Shown here one piece after another: positions 7,857-15,633 of a DNA stretch of 42,167 nt; the stretch's first letter is position 1; each line of letters begins with the position of its first letter. This DNA comes from Pseudomonadota bacterium (GTDB lineage Bacteria; Desulfobacterota; Binatia; Binatales; Binataceae), in the NCBI GenBank assembly GCA_021325355.1, contig JAJPHI010000010.1, forward strand, positions 1-42,167. The letters are read 5' to 3'. The notes under the pieces were generated by a model. That model was not told the origin of the DNA. It ran no database searches and was given only the letters and a program-made list of their open reading frames with translations. Position numbers and translations under genes: made by a program.

Positions 7857-8588
7857 AGCAGCGAGACGAGCGCCACATTTTCCAACGAACTGCGTCAAGG
7901 CCTGTATGAAGCGATCTTCAGACGGCGCGACGTTCGCGAATTCCTGCCCACGCCCGTCCCCGACGAGACCCTTGCGCGTATCCTGGTAGCGGCCCATCAC
8001 GCGCCGAGCGTGGGCTTTACGCAACCGTGGGATTTCGTGATTATTCGCGACCTCGAACGGCGGCGGCGGGTCAAGGCGGTCTTCGAGGAGGAACGCGCGA
8101 AGAACGCGGCGCAGTTCACCGGCGCGCGCCGCGAATTGTTCCTCTCCTTAAAGCTCGAAGGGATCATCGAGGCGCCGCTAAACCTGATCGTGACCTGCAC
8201 GCCGGAGCGCTTCGGCCCCGCCGTCCTTGGCCGCGTCAGTATCCGCGAAGTCAGCGTCTACTCCGCCTGTCTGGCGGTTGAGAATCTCTGGCTCGCGGCG
8301 CGCGCAGAAGGCCTCGGCGTCGGCTGGGTCAGTATCCTGCGCAACGAGGCTCTGCACGAGCTTTTCGCCATCCCGCCCGAGGTTGTCCCGATTGCCTATC
8401 TGTGTGTCGGCTATGCCCGCGAATTTCCGGCCGAGCCGGTGCTCGAAAGCGCCGGCTGGCTGAGCCGTCTGCCGCCCCGCTCGCTGCTCCATTTCGAGAG
8501 CTGGACCGCCGGCGCGAGCGACCCCGGGCTCCTGCGCCGTATCGAGGACCGAGACACCTGGCGGGAGATTTTCGGCGGACGCAAATGA
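7854..8588 (+). CDS. bluB: 5,6-dimethylbenzimidazole synthase BluB
   Basis: A 244-residue flavin enzyme of the nitroreductase fold that converts reduced FMN and O2 into 5,6-dimethylbenzimidazole, the lower ligand of vitamin B12. Diagnostic BluB strings are present: IFRRRDVREF (phosphate-binding Arg cluster), AAHHAPSVGFTQPWDF, LKLEGIIEAPLNLIV, VLGRVSIREVSVYSACLAVENL, LAARAEGLGVGWVSIL and IAYLCVGYAREFPAEPVLE. The length fits the family (about 210-240). No other cobalamin gene lies nearby. It has no ribosome-binding site and a -10-like TATACT just upstream, so it is probably translated from a leaderless transcript. An ordinary nitroreductase is unlikely given the SVGF-QPWDF and GWVSI motifs. Confidence 0.92.
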   Translation: MSSETSATFSNELRQGLYEAIFRRRDVREFLPTPVPDETLARILVAAHHAPSVGFTQPWDFVIIRDLERRRRVKAVFEEERAKNAAQFTGARRELFLSLKLEGIIEAPLNLIVTCTPERFGPAVLGRVSIREVSVYSACLAVENLWLAARAEGLGVGWVSILRNEALHELFAIPPEVVPIAYLCVGYAREFPAEPVLESAGWLSRLPPRSLLHFESWTAGASDPGLLRRIEDRDTWREIFGGRK

Positions 8589-8719
8589 CACGGGCGACCT
8601 CGGGCCCGTTGGACATATCGGACCGCATATTCTATGGATCGAAACGATAACTCGCGTTAACGCGGCGGAAATTCATGGGCGGTTCCTGAGCGAACCATCG
8701 GCGTTTGGAGGCAGTCTCT

Positions 8720-9808
8720 ATGGCGACGAAAGATTTTGAAGTTCAGCAGTTATTCAAGGCCTACCGCTCGGGGCTCATCTCCGAAGCGCTCTTCGCGCAA
8801 CAGATGGACGAACTGTGCGGCGCGCGCAACGGCCAGGCGCCGAAAGCTGACGGCGCGGCGCGCCCCAGAGGACCGCGGCCGCTGACCGGCGACGATCGGC
8901 TCGATGCGCCGGGGGCGATGGCGGCGCTGATGGGCAAGGGACGCACCTATGACCGCACCACCGAGGACCTCGGCAACATCGTCGCCCTCGAACACGTCAA
9001 CGTCACGGTGCCCGATCAAACCAAAGCGGCGCTGTTTTATATCAATGGTCTCGGCCTGACCCGCGATCCCTACATGATGACCGGCCCGGCCAACATGTGG
9101 GTCAACGTCGGCCGCCAGCAGTTCCATCTGCCGACCAGCAAACCGCAGGTGCTGCGCGGCCACGTCGGCGTCGTGGTATCCGATCTCGAGGCTCTGCCGC
9201 GCCGCCTGAGTCGGGTCAAGGAAGCGTTGGCCGATACCCGGTTCGAGTTCTGCGAGCGCGACGGTTATATCGAGGCGGTCTGTCCGTGGGGCAATCGGGT
9301 GCGATGCTTCGCGCCGCAGAAGCGCTTCGGGACGATGGCGGTCGGGATTCCGTACGTCGAGTTTGACGTGCCAACCGGCACCGCAGACGGGATCACCCGC
9401 TTCTATACGCAAATCATGGGCGCGCAGGCCGCGACGCTCGAGGACGCGCATGGACGCTTCGCCTGCGTCACCGCCGGCTGCGGGCAGAATCTGTTTTTCC
9501 GTGAGACCGACCGCCCGCTGCCGCCTTACGATCACCACCATATCCAGGTGTACATCAACGACTTCTCCGGACCGCATCGGCGTCTGGTCGAGCGCAATCT
9601 GATCATCCAGGAAAGCGATCAGCATCAGTATCGCTTCGAGAATATCGTCGATCCGGAAAGCGGCCGGGTGCTGTTCACGGTCGAGCACGAAGTGCGCAGC
9701 CTGAAGCATCCGCTTTACCTGCGCCCGCTGGTGAATCGCAATCCGTCGCAGAGCATCATGCAGTACGCGCCGGGCGAGGACGCCCGCAACTGGGCGACGC
9801 TGAACTAG
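8720..9808 (+). CDS. Two-domain VOC (glyoxalase/dioxygenase-fold) protein
   Basis: A 362-residue protein with two vicinal-oxygen-chelate domains, roughly residues 86-205 (starting IVALEHVNVTVPDQTKAALF) and 210-335 (AVGIPYVEFDVP onward). Paired VOC modules make metal sites used by extradiol dioxygenases, glyoxalases and epimerases. Possible ligands include His 92 and the DHHH cluster near residue 274, but the standard extradiol set is not obvious, so no activity is assigned. Residues 6-33 (a FEVQQLFKAYRSGLISEALF stretch and what follows) resemble a SHOCT-like helical hairpin; residues 35-80 look disordered. The start is at GGAGG (8707-8711) 8 bases before ATG; the in-frame TTG at 8705 is rejected. 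A perfect hairpin separates it from the nitroreductase. Confidence 0.75.
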   Translation: MATKDFEVQQLFKAYRSGLISEALFAQQMDELCGARNGQAPKADGAARPRGPRPLTGDDRLDAPGAMAALMGKGRTYDRTTEDLGNIVALEHVNVTVPDQTKAALFYINGLGLTRDPYMMTGPANMWVNVGRQQFHLPTSKPQVLRGHVGVVVSDLEALPRRLSRVKEALADTRFEFCERDGYIEAVCPWGNRVRCFAPQKRFGTMAVGIPYVEFDVPTGTADGITRFYTQIMGAQAATLEDAHGRFACVTAGCGQNLFFRETDRPLPPYDHHHIQVYINDFSGPHRRLVERNLIIQESDQHQYRFENIVDPESGRVLFTVEHEVRSLKHPLYLRPLVNRNPSQSIMQYAPGEDARNWATLN

Positions 9809-9836
9809 GCCCTCGGCGCCGAACCAAATCAGAGTC

Positions 9837-9869
9837 CATACGGGCCTTCGATGCGTGAAGGCCCGTATG
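9837..9869 (+). other. Perfect 13-bp intergenic hairpin before the nitroreductase RBS
   Basis: CATACGGGCCTTC (9837-9849) pairs perfectly with GAAGGCCCGTATG (9857-9869) around a 7-base loop, GATGCGT. It is followed by CTTTC, too few T for a strong intrinsic terminator. It ends only 8 bases before the AGGAGG Shine-Dalgarno (9878-9883) of the next gene. It could be a partial terminator, an RNA processing/stability element or a translational control hairpin. Confidence 0.7.
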
Positions 9870-9888
9870 CTTTCAGCAGGAGGCGGTC

Positions 9889-10485
9889 ATGGACGTAATC
9901 GAAGCGATGGAGACCTGCAGCGCCGCGCGCTATCTGAAGCCCGATCCCGTGCCGCAGGAGCTTATCGAGCGCGTGATTTACGCGGCGACCCGCGCTTCGA
10001 GTCCGGGCAACAGCCAGGAATGGGACTTTATCGTTGTCCGCAGTCCCGAAACGAAGCAGAAAATTCGCGACCTCTTGGCGCCGCGTTTCCGCGAGCGCGT
10101 CGGCGTGAGCGCGGGCGGGCGGGTCACCAATCGCATGATCGCCGGCGCGACCCATCTGGCGGAAACCCTGCACGAAGTCCCCGCGATCATCTTCGTCTGC
10201 GGCCCGGTCGCCTACCCGCCCAATGCGCCCCTGGAGCAGTTTGTCTGGTCGGCGCTCTATCCCGCCGCGCAGAACCTTATCGTGGCAGCGCGCGCGCTCG
10301 GATTGGGCACGACTTTCACGACATTTCACATGTTCATGGAAAACGAGCTGCGTGATCTGCTGGGCATTCCGAGGGAAGTCAAGTTCGGTGTGATGATCCC
10401 GATCGGCTGGCCGCAGAAGGAGTTCGTCAAGGTCAAGCGCAAGCCGCTCGCGGAGGTGATCCACTGGGAGAAGTGGCGCGACTGA
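9889..10485 (+). CDS. Nitroreductase family protein
   Basis: A 198-residue FMN-dependent oxidoreductase of the nitroreductase superfamily. Visible features are the N-terminal MDVIEAMETCSAARYLKPDP (the usual R-S/A-x-R-x-F region, here SAARYL), RASSPGNSQEWDFIVVRSPE, SALYPAAQNLIVAARALGLGTTFTTF and the C-terminal LGIPREVKFGVMIPIGWPQ. The enzyme class reduces nitro groups, quinones or enones with NAD(P)H; the natural substrate is not evident. AGGAGG lies 5 bases before the ATG. It is co-oriented with the VOC gene and with the amidohydrolase 40 bp downstream, so the three may share transcripts despite the hairpin at 9837. Confidence 0.85.
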   Translation: MDVIEAMETCSAARYLKPDPVPQELIERVIYAATRASSPGNSQEWDFIVVRSPETKQKIRDLLAPRFRERVGVSAGGRVTNRMIAGATHLAETLHEVPAIIFVCGPVAYPPNAPLEQFVWSALYPAAQNLIVAARALGLGTTFTTFHMFMENELRDLLGIPREVKFGVMIPIGWPQKEFVKVKRKPLAEVIHWEKWRD

Positions 10486-10525
10486 CAGACGCATAATCGC
10501 GATCACATGACGGAGGACAGCGCTA

Positions 10526-11713
10526 ATGTCTGCCTATACCATCATTGATGCCGATACCCATGTGACCGAGACGCCGGATGTATGGACCAGTCGCGCGCCC
10601 GCCCATCTGCGCGATCGCGTCCCGCGGATCGAGACCTCGGCCAAAGGGACGCAGCGCTGGGTGCTCGGCGACAACAAGGGCATCCTGGCGAATCCCGGCA
10701 TGACCGCCACCGCCGGCCGCGGCAGTTTCAAGAATCCGCCCAAAAGCTACGACGAGATGCATCCCGGGGCCTACGATCCCAAGGCCCGCCTCAAGTACAT
10801 GGACGAGATGGGCATCTGGGCGATGGTCATGTATCCCAACGTCGGCGGTTTCGGCGCGCAACAATTCCTGAAGCTGAATGATCCCGCGCTGATGCTCGCC
10901 TGTGTCCAGATCTACAACGACTGGCAGACCGAATGGGCTTCAGCGGACGCGCGCCGCCTCCTGCCCATCACCTCGATTCCCTTTTGGGACGTCCGGGCAG
11001 CCGCCGCCGAGGTCCGCCGCTGCGCTGCCATGGGCCATCGGGGAATCCTCTTCACCGGAGAGCCGCAGTATTTCGGTCAGCCGCTCCTCGGCGATCCGCA
11101 TTGGAACCCGCTTTGGGAGGTCGCGTGCGAATTCGACCTGCCCATTAGTTTCCATGTCGGCTCGGGCGACATGACCGAAGGCCTGCTGAGGGATCGCGTG
11201 TCGTCCTACGGGCTGGCGCCCGCCTTTACCGCGCTCGCCATCGATATCCTGCTGCAGAACGGCCGGCAGGTGAGCGATCTAATCATGTCGGGCGTGCTCA
11301 ACCGTTTTCCGACCATCAAGTTCGTCTCGGTCGAGAGCGGCATCGGCTGGATTCCATTCATGCTCGAGGCGATGGATTACCAGTTCCAAGGCAACAGCGT
11401 GCGCGAGGAACGGCCTGAGTTCGACCTGATGCCCTCGGAGTACTTCGCACGCAACGTCTACGCCTGCTACTGGTTCGAGCAGGTCGCGCCACGCCGCCTG
11501 ATCGACAAGATCGGGGCGGACAACGTGATGTTCGAGACCGACTTCCCGCATCCGACCTCGCTTTACGGTGACGAGGTCCACGCGCGCATTAAGGGCGGTC
11601 TCGCCGATTGCGAGGAATCGGTGCGGCGCAAAATCCTATGGGACAACGCGCAGCGGCTTTACAAAGTCGTCGATCCGTCGCCGGCGGATGAGGCCAGGCG
11701 CGCCGGGGTTTGA
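10526..11713 (+). CDS. Amidohydrolase family protein (PF04909)
   Basis: A 395-residue TIM-barrel metallo-hydrolase. It has the N-terminal metal motif IIDADTHVTETPDVW, the barrel motif PISFHVGSG, KFVSVESGIGWIP and a C-terminal FETDFPHPTSLY bearing the catalytic Asp. This is the subtype of PF04909 with DxDxHxxE, frequent in genomes of aromatic and steroid degraders. It differs from the two at 301-2625 in length and loops, so it is an independent family member rather than part of that duplication. GGAGG (10512-10516) lies 9 bases before the ATG. It is the last gene of the plus-strand cluster and converges on the DUF35 gene with about 100 bp between. Confidence 0.85.
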   Translation: MSAYTIIDADTHVTETPDVWTSRAPAHLRDRVPRIETSAKGTQRWVLGDNKGILANPGMTATAGRGSFKNPPKSYDEMHPGAYDPKARLKYMDEMGIWAMVMYPNVGGFGAQQFLKLNDPALMLACVQIYNDWQTEWASADARRLLPITSIPFWDVRAAAAEVRRCAAMGHRGILFTGEPQYFGQPLLGDPHWNPLWEVACEFDLPISFHVGSGDMTEGLLRDRVSSYGLAPAFTALAIDILLQNGRQVSDLIMSGVLNRFPTIKFVSVESGIGWIPFMLEAMDYQFQGNSVREERPEFDLMPSEYFARNVYACYWFEQVAPRRLIDKIGADNVMFETDFPHPTSLYGDEVHARIKGGLADCEESVRRKILWDNAQRLYKVVDPSPADEARRAGV

Positions 11714-11816
11714 TTCCGGCGCCGTCTCAAAACGGCTCGACGCGGCGGCGCGACCATCGTCGCGTCGCCGCGTCCACTTTTGCCGCGGATTGCGCGGCAA
11801 AGGCACATCCCGCGTT

Positions 11817-12218
11817 TCAGGCTGGCTTGAACTTCACCAGCGTGTGCTCCGGCGTAACGTCGTCGAAGCAGACCGTCACCGGCATTCCCACCTTGACCAT
11901 CTCGGGCGGAGCCTCGATGTTGGTCGTCATCCGCGGACCTTCTTCGAGCTCGACGATCGCGAGCACATAAGGCTTGTCGGCAAAGGAGCGCGTCGCCGCG
12001 CGACGCACCACGGTATAGCTGTAGACCCGGCCGCGGCCGCTGACCGGCTTCCATTGAAGCTCGTCGCTCAGACAATGGGGGCAGCGATCGCGCGGATAAT
12101 AGATAAACGCCTGGCATCCACCGCACTGTTGAAGCTGCAGTCGATGGGCTTTGGCGGCCTCCCAGAAGGGACGGCTGGTGGCCGTCGGTTTGGGTAGGGG
12201 TTTCGTGTATTCGCTCAT
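11817..12218 (-). CDS. DUF35 OB-fold/zinc-ribbon acyl-CoA-associated protein
   Basis: A 133-residue protein of the Zn-ribbon/OB-fold (DUF35) family, which acts as a scaffold and CoA-binding partner of thiolase-superfamily enzymes. The zinc ribbon uses Cys 32, 35, 46 and 49 (CGGC and CPHC), followed by an OB fold (GRGRVYSYTVVRR, PYVLAIVELEEG, VTVCFDDV). The start ATG overlaps the stop of the upstream thiolase-like gene as ATGA, so the two are translationally coupled and very likely form a stoichiometric complex. Comparable pairs include archaeal thiolase/DUF35/HMG-CoA synthase complexes and the Ltp2-ChsH2 steroid side-chain aldolase of actinobacteria. The in-frame upstream extension lies in the thiolase gene and is not used. 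Confidence 0.88.
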   Translation of the reverse strand: MSEYTKPLPKPTATSRPFWEAAKAHRLQLQQCGGCQAFIYYPRDRCPHCLSDELQWKPVSGRGRVYSYTVVRRAATRSFADKPYVLAIVELEEGPRMTTNIEAPPEMVKVGMPVTVCFDDVTPEHTLVKFKPA

Positions 12219-13375
12219 GATCGCCGCTCCAGAATCAGACTGACCTGCTCGCTCATGATGCCGCCGTTGCCGTTGACATGCGCGAGCGTCGCGTTCCTGA
12301 CCTGGCGTCCCTCGCCGCGGCCCATCAGTTGACGGATGCCCTCGGTGACGTGACTCATCCCGCCGCCCAGGCCCGGTTGGCCAAACGAGAGCTGGCCGCC
12401 ATGCGTGTTGCAGGGAAAGTCGCCGGCATACGAGAGGTCGTGCTCCATCACGAACGGTCCGCCATGACCTTTCTTGCAATAGCCGGAATCCTCGAGGGTC
12501 ACGAGCACCGTGATGGTATAGCAGTCGTACGGACAGACCAGGTCGATGTCCTTGCGCTCCACCCCGGCCATCTTGAAGGCCGCGTCCGCCGCCGGCTTGA
12601 TCGGCGATTCGGTCAGCGACGGCGCATAAGTGATCGAGGCGTGGTTGGCATATTCACCCGCCCCCAACAGCCATACCGGCGGATTTTTCGCCCTCTTGGC
12701 AATCTCGGGCGACGCCACGATCACCGCCGAGCCGCCACTGCACGGACTGACAATCTCGAACAGATGCAGCGGATCGCAAATCATGCGGGAGCTCAGCACA
12801 TCGTCGATGGTGAGCAGTTTGTCGCCGAAGGCGGCGAGCGGATTCTTGACCGCGCTCTTGCGCTGATCGACGGCAATCTTCGCCATCTGCTGCGGCGTGG
12901 TGCCGAACTCGTGCATGTGGCGATGAGCGATCATCGCATAGCCGCAATTCGCGCCGATATTGCCGTAGGGCGCTTCGAACTCGCGCTGGACCGAAACCAC
13001 CGGAACCTTCTGATCACCGATTTTGTTCAGATCGGCGACCAGGCAGATCACCGCATTGCACATCCCGGCAGCGATCGCCGCAGCCGCCCGCCAGATCATG
13101 CCGGCGGCGCTCGCTCCGCCGATATCAACGACATTGAGCATTCGCGGGTTCAGCCCGAGGACCTCCGCCAGGCTCGCCGGATAAATCATCCCCGGATCCG
13201 CAAACGGCATCCCGACCAGCAGCCCGTCAAGGTCGCGTTTGTCGAGACCCGCATCGTTGAGGACGTCGGCCGTCAGTTGCGCCATCAGTTTTAATGGGGT
13301 GACGCCGGGCGGCGCCTCTTTCCACGGCTTGAATTCCGCGATTCCGATCGCCGCCGCCTTGCCTTTGAGACTCAT
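12215..13375 (-). CDS. Thiolase-superfamily protein (SCPx/Ltp2-like), probably a lyase rather than a thiolase
   Basis: A 386-residue thiolase-fold protein. Family signatures are CPYDCYTITVLVTLEDSGYC (residues 281-300), CNTHGGQLSFGQPGLGGGM (322-340) and AHVNGNGG near the end. Where true thiolases carry the nucleophilic Cys (V-N-x-x-C-x-S-G), this protein reads DIGGASAAG (84-92) with no Cys. That is typical of the lipid-transfer-protein aldolase subgroup, which cleaves beta-hydroxyacyl-CoA side chains by retro-aldol chemistry. The ATGA-coupled DUF35 gene supports that reading. The start MSLKGKAAAI is set by GGGAG about 11 bases upstream; a longer frame to 13561 has no ribosome site. Substrate unknown; a steroid or branched acyl-CoA is plausible, and a CoA-ligand-binding non-enzymatic role cannot be excluded. 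Confidence 0.85.
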   Translation of the reverse strand: MSLKGKAAAIGIAEFKPWKEAPPGVTPLKLMAQLTADVLNDAGLDKRDLDGLLVGMPFADPGMIYPASLAEVLGLNPRMLNVVDIGGASAAGMIWRAAAAIAAGMCNAVICLVADLNKIGDQKVPVVSVQREFEAPYGNIGANCGYAMIAHRHMHEFGTTPQQMAKIAVDQRKSAVKNPLAAFGDKLLTIDDVLSSRMICDPLHLFEIVSPCSGGSAVIVASPEIAKRAKNPPVWLLGAGEYANHASITYAPSLTESPIKPAADAAFKMAGVERKDIDLVCPYDCYTITVLVTLEDSGYCKKGHGGPFVMEHDLSYAGDFPCNTHGGQLSFGQPGLGGGMSHVTEGIRQLMGRGEGRQVRNATLAHVNGNGGIMSEQVSLILERRS

Positions 13376-13487
13376 GACAGTTGCTTCTCCCTGACTTGAT
13401 CCGTATGCTCCCTGCGATTTTCCATCGACTAGCATGAATGGCGGTCGCGCAGGAAACGCCGACCGTCCCGAGCAGGGGAGCCGTGGA

Positions 13488-13667
13488 ATGGCCTTTATCA
13501 TGTGTGATGACCATAACGTTTCGGTCGAAGCCGACGGGATCGAGCCGGCCGCCGCGCGCAAGTTGATGCTGGCCGAGCCGCCGCCGAGTCCGAGCGTTAT
13601 CGAGCGCGAGGTGATTGAGTTCGGCCGGAGTCATCGCGATTGCAATATCCGAGTCCTCGCCGATTAA
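13488..13667 (+). CDS. Hypothetical 59-residue protein
   Basis: A short reading frame beginning MAFIMCDDHNVSVEADGIEP, preceded by GGGGAG (13475-13480) at 7-base spacing and ending in TAA. The C-terminal half contains PPPSPSVIEREVIEFGRSHR. It is not recognised. There is no signal peptide or membrane segment, and two Cys are widely spaced. It lies just upstream of the first DUF1329 copy and divergent from the thiolase-like gene, so it could be an accessory gene or chance. The good ribosome site is the main support. Confidence 0.5.
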   Translation: MAFIMCDDHNVSVEADGIEPAAARKLMLAEPPPSPSVIEREVIEFGRSHRDCNIRVLAD

Positions 13668-13868
13668 GGCAGGCGCTTGAACGGTTGCCGAGGAAATATG
13701 TTAACTTGGGAACCGATGGCGCCAGTCGCTGGTTATCCCGAACGCGGCCGCGATTGGCATGCAGTTTCTGGAAATCTGAAAGGAGAATGTTGAACGATTT
13801 GCCCTCGGTTCCGCCGTTGGAACGCGATGGCCGGATAAGTTGGAGCTACACGTAGGGAGGATTTATAG
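13668..13868 (+). promoter_or_regulatory. Promoter and leader of DUF1329 copy 1, with a possible leader peptide
   Basis: TTGAAC (13677-13682) and TTAACT (13701-13706) form a candidate sigma70 promoter at 18-bp spacing. The leader contains a 22-codon reading frame (13787-13855) starting ATG TTG AAC just behind AAAGGAG and stopping at TAG. That stop touches the GGGAGGA ribosome site (13855-13861) of copy 1. This arrangement could couple leader-peptide translation to copy 1 expression, but the AAAGGAG to ATG spacing is very short. Confidence 0.4.
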
Positions 13869-15221
13869 ATGATAAACAACCTAAGACGCCTACTGGCGGC
13901 GGGCGTGATCGTTGCCCTGCTGCCGGCGTTCGGATGGTCGCAGACGACCGACCGCAGCGAAGTTGATCAATGGGTCAAGGACACCGCCAGTCAGGGCGAG
14001 TTGCCGGTCGGCACCAAGATTACGACCTCGAACTGGCAGCAGTACAAGAACTACATGCCGCTCGGCATGCAAAAGCTCTTTGCCGGAACCTACTTCTGGA
14101 AGATTCCGCAGGATGCCGAGCTCGACATCGGCCCGACCATCAACAACTTCCTGCCACCGACGTGGAAGGACGCCACTGAGAAGTATGGCCCGCAGACCAC
14201 GGTCGAAGTGCTGCCCAACGGCCACTACGTGATGCACAACTATCACGGCGGCACGCCCTTCCCGAATCCGCAGGAACCCAACAAAGGCTGGAAGGTTCTC
14301 GCCAACGTTTTCTACGCCTACCAGCCAGCGGTGTACGTCAACAGTCCGGATAACGTCGGCTCGGTCTGGGCGGTTGATCGCTACGGCAACGTTAATGCGA
14401 CTACGATCGACGTAGTGTATCGATGGAGCTCGTACATCACCGATCCGCACTTCCCGCAGACGCTCACCTATGCGCCGGGGACCTGGTACACGGAATGGCT
14501 GATGGAAGAGACGCCCGAGCAGGCGCGCTACACCTCTTCGCTCAACCTTTTCTATATCGATCAGGAAAAGACCCCCTTCCCTGATACCTACGTCTTCGTT
14601 CCGGCGCTGCGTCGCTCGCTGCGGCTGGCCAACACCGCGCGATGCTCGCCGGTGTTCGGCTTCGACTGGAGCTATGACGACGCCAAGACCAACGGGTTCA
14701 ACGGCAGCACGTCGATTTACACCGGCGATTGGCTCGCCGACCGCAAGCTGGTCACCCTCGCCCACTTCAACCAGGACGGCGCGATTTTCCCGGACGGCTA
14801 CCTGATGCCGCTCGGGTTCCCCAAACCGTCATGGGGCAAATGGGAAGTGCGTGAACACTCGGTAACCGATATCCATCGCATCCCGAGCGAAGCGGCCGGC
14901 TATTGCTATTCCAGCCGCATCATCTACGCCGACAAGGAGCACTGGAACGGTAACTGGGTCGACCTGTTCGACTCCAACCACAAGCTGTGGAAGTCGATCG
15001 CCTACTACAACGATGGCGCCGACAACGTGCCGAATATCGGCAATTCGTGGGACGGCGTCTCTTCGATGGCCATGGATTTCCAGAATATGCACGAGACCGT
15101 ATGGTCCGGCTTCGGCAATCCGGCGAAGCGCAAGCCGTACCTCGGGATCAATGCACCGAAGGAGTATCTCGACGGTGTCAAATACGGCAGCCCGAGCGGT
15201 CTCTCGATGGTTATGCGCTGA
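13869..15221 (+). CDS. DUF1329-type secreted protein, tandem copy 1
   Basis: A 450-residue exported protein, the first of four tandem paralogs. The Sec signal peptide is MINNLRRLLAAGVIVALLPA followed by FGWSQ, with cleavage expected after GWS. Conserved blocks shared with the other copies are HNYHGGTPFPNPQEP, APGTWYTEW, YVFVPALRRSLRLANTARCS (the Arg-rich strip of DUF1329), NGFNGSTS, LMPLGFPKPSWGKWE, DIHRIPSEAAGYCYSSRIIY and MAMDFQNMHETVW. Two conserved Cys (ARCSP and GYCYS) could form a disulfide. DUF1329 proteins are periplasmic or outer-membrane-associated and often co-occur with DUF1302 and RND-type exporters in hydrophobic-compound metabolism; neither partner is here. GGGAGGA lies 7 bases before the ATG. 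The biochemical role is unknown. Confidence 0.78.
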   Translation: MINNLRRLLAAGVIVALLPAFGWSQTTDRSEVDQWVKDTASQGELPVGTKITTSNWQQYKNYMPLGMQKLFAGTYFWKIPQDAELDIGPTINNFLPPTWKDATEKYGPQTTVEVLPNGHYVMHNYHGGTPFPNPQEPNKGWKVLANVFYAYQPAVYVNSPDNVGSVWAVDRYGNVNATTIDVVYRWSSYITDPHFPQTLTYAPGTWYTEWLMEETPEQARYTSSLNLFYIDQEKTPFPDTYVFVPALRRSLRLANTARCSPVFGFDWSYDDAKTNGFNGSTSIYTGDWLADRKLVTLAHFNQDGAIFPDGYLMPLGFPKPSWGKWEVREHSVTDIHRIPSEAAGYCYSSRIIYADKEHWNGNWVDLFDSNHKLWKSIAYYNDGADNVPNIGNSWDGVSSMAMDFQNMHETVWSGFGNPAKRKPYLGINAPKEYLDGVKYGSPSGLSMVMR

Positions 15222-15263
15222 GTAAAGCGCTCTGAAACTCTGCCGGCGAGCGCTTGCCGGTCA

Positions 15264-15299
15264 AGACGGGACGCCTCACGGCGTCCCGTCTCTTTTTTT
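15264..15299 (+). terminator. Rho-independent terminator of DUF1329 copy 1
   Basis: A perfect 12-bp stem, AGACGGGACGCC (15264-15275) with GGCGTCCCGTCT (15280-15291), loop TCAC, then C and seven T. Its core GGGACGC/GCGTCCC recurs in the terminator after copy 3 and partly after copy 2. Confidence 0.95.
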
Positions 15300-15633
15300 C
15301 CATCTGCGAATCCCTCGATCAACCTTTGACGCGGCCGCAATCGCGCCGCTTACCTCCACCGGAGCGCGGTCGCGTAGCGACACGGCGAAAAACCAAATTT
15401 TGTCGGAACTCCGGCGCCTGCCGGAGGGTTGATACTGTGAGGCGCTATTCAGTTCATGTGCTCCTCAATCCAATTCAAGCGGAAAGGAGGTCGCCCTATC
15501 GAGCGATAGCTGGCGTCCGGCGTGTGGAGGACGGCCGGACTAACGTTCCCTGGCGCCGGGGGATGCGCCGGTTCTTTTGACGCGGTGGATGCGGTGATTC
15601 AGGCATCCCAACCCCAGGAGCTCAGGACGTTGT
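15300..15633 (+). promoter_or_regulatory. Leader region of DUF1329 copy 2
   Basis: 334 bp without a credible gene. It contains a 7-bp hairpin CTCCGGC/GCCGGAG (15409-15426), an AAAGGAGG element (15483-15490) with no start codon behind it, and the palindrome CTATCGAGCGATAG (15496-15509). A similar GGAGG followed by TTATCGA occurs in the leader of copy 3 (17211-17234). AGGA at 15624-15627 serves the ATG at 15634. No convincing sigma70 promoter was found by eye. Confidence 0.4.

Noticed and set aside
12278-13294. 338-codon plus-strand frame
   Set aside because: Antisense to the thiolase-like gene; composition is His/Arg/Asp-rich without any domain.
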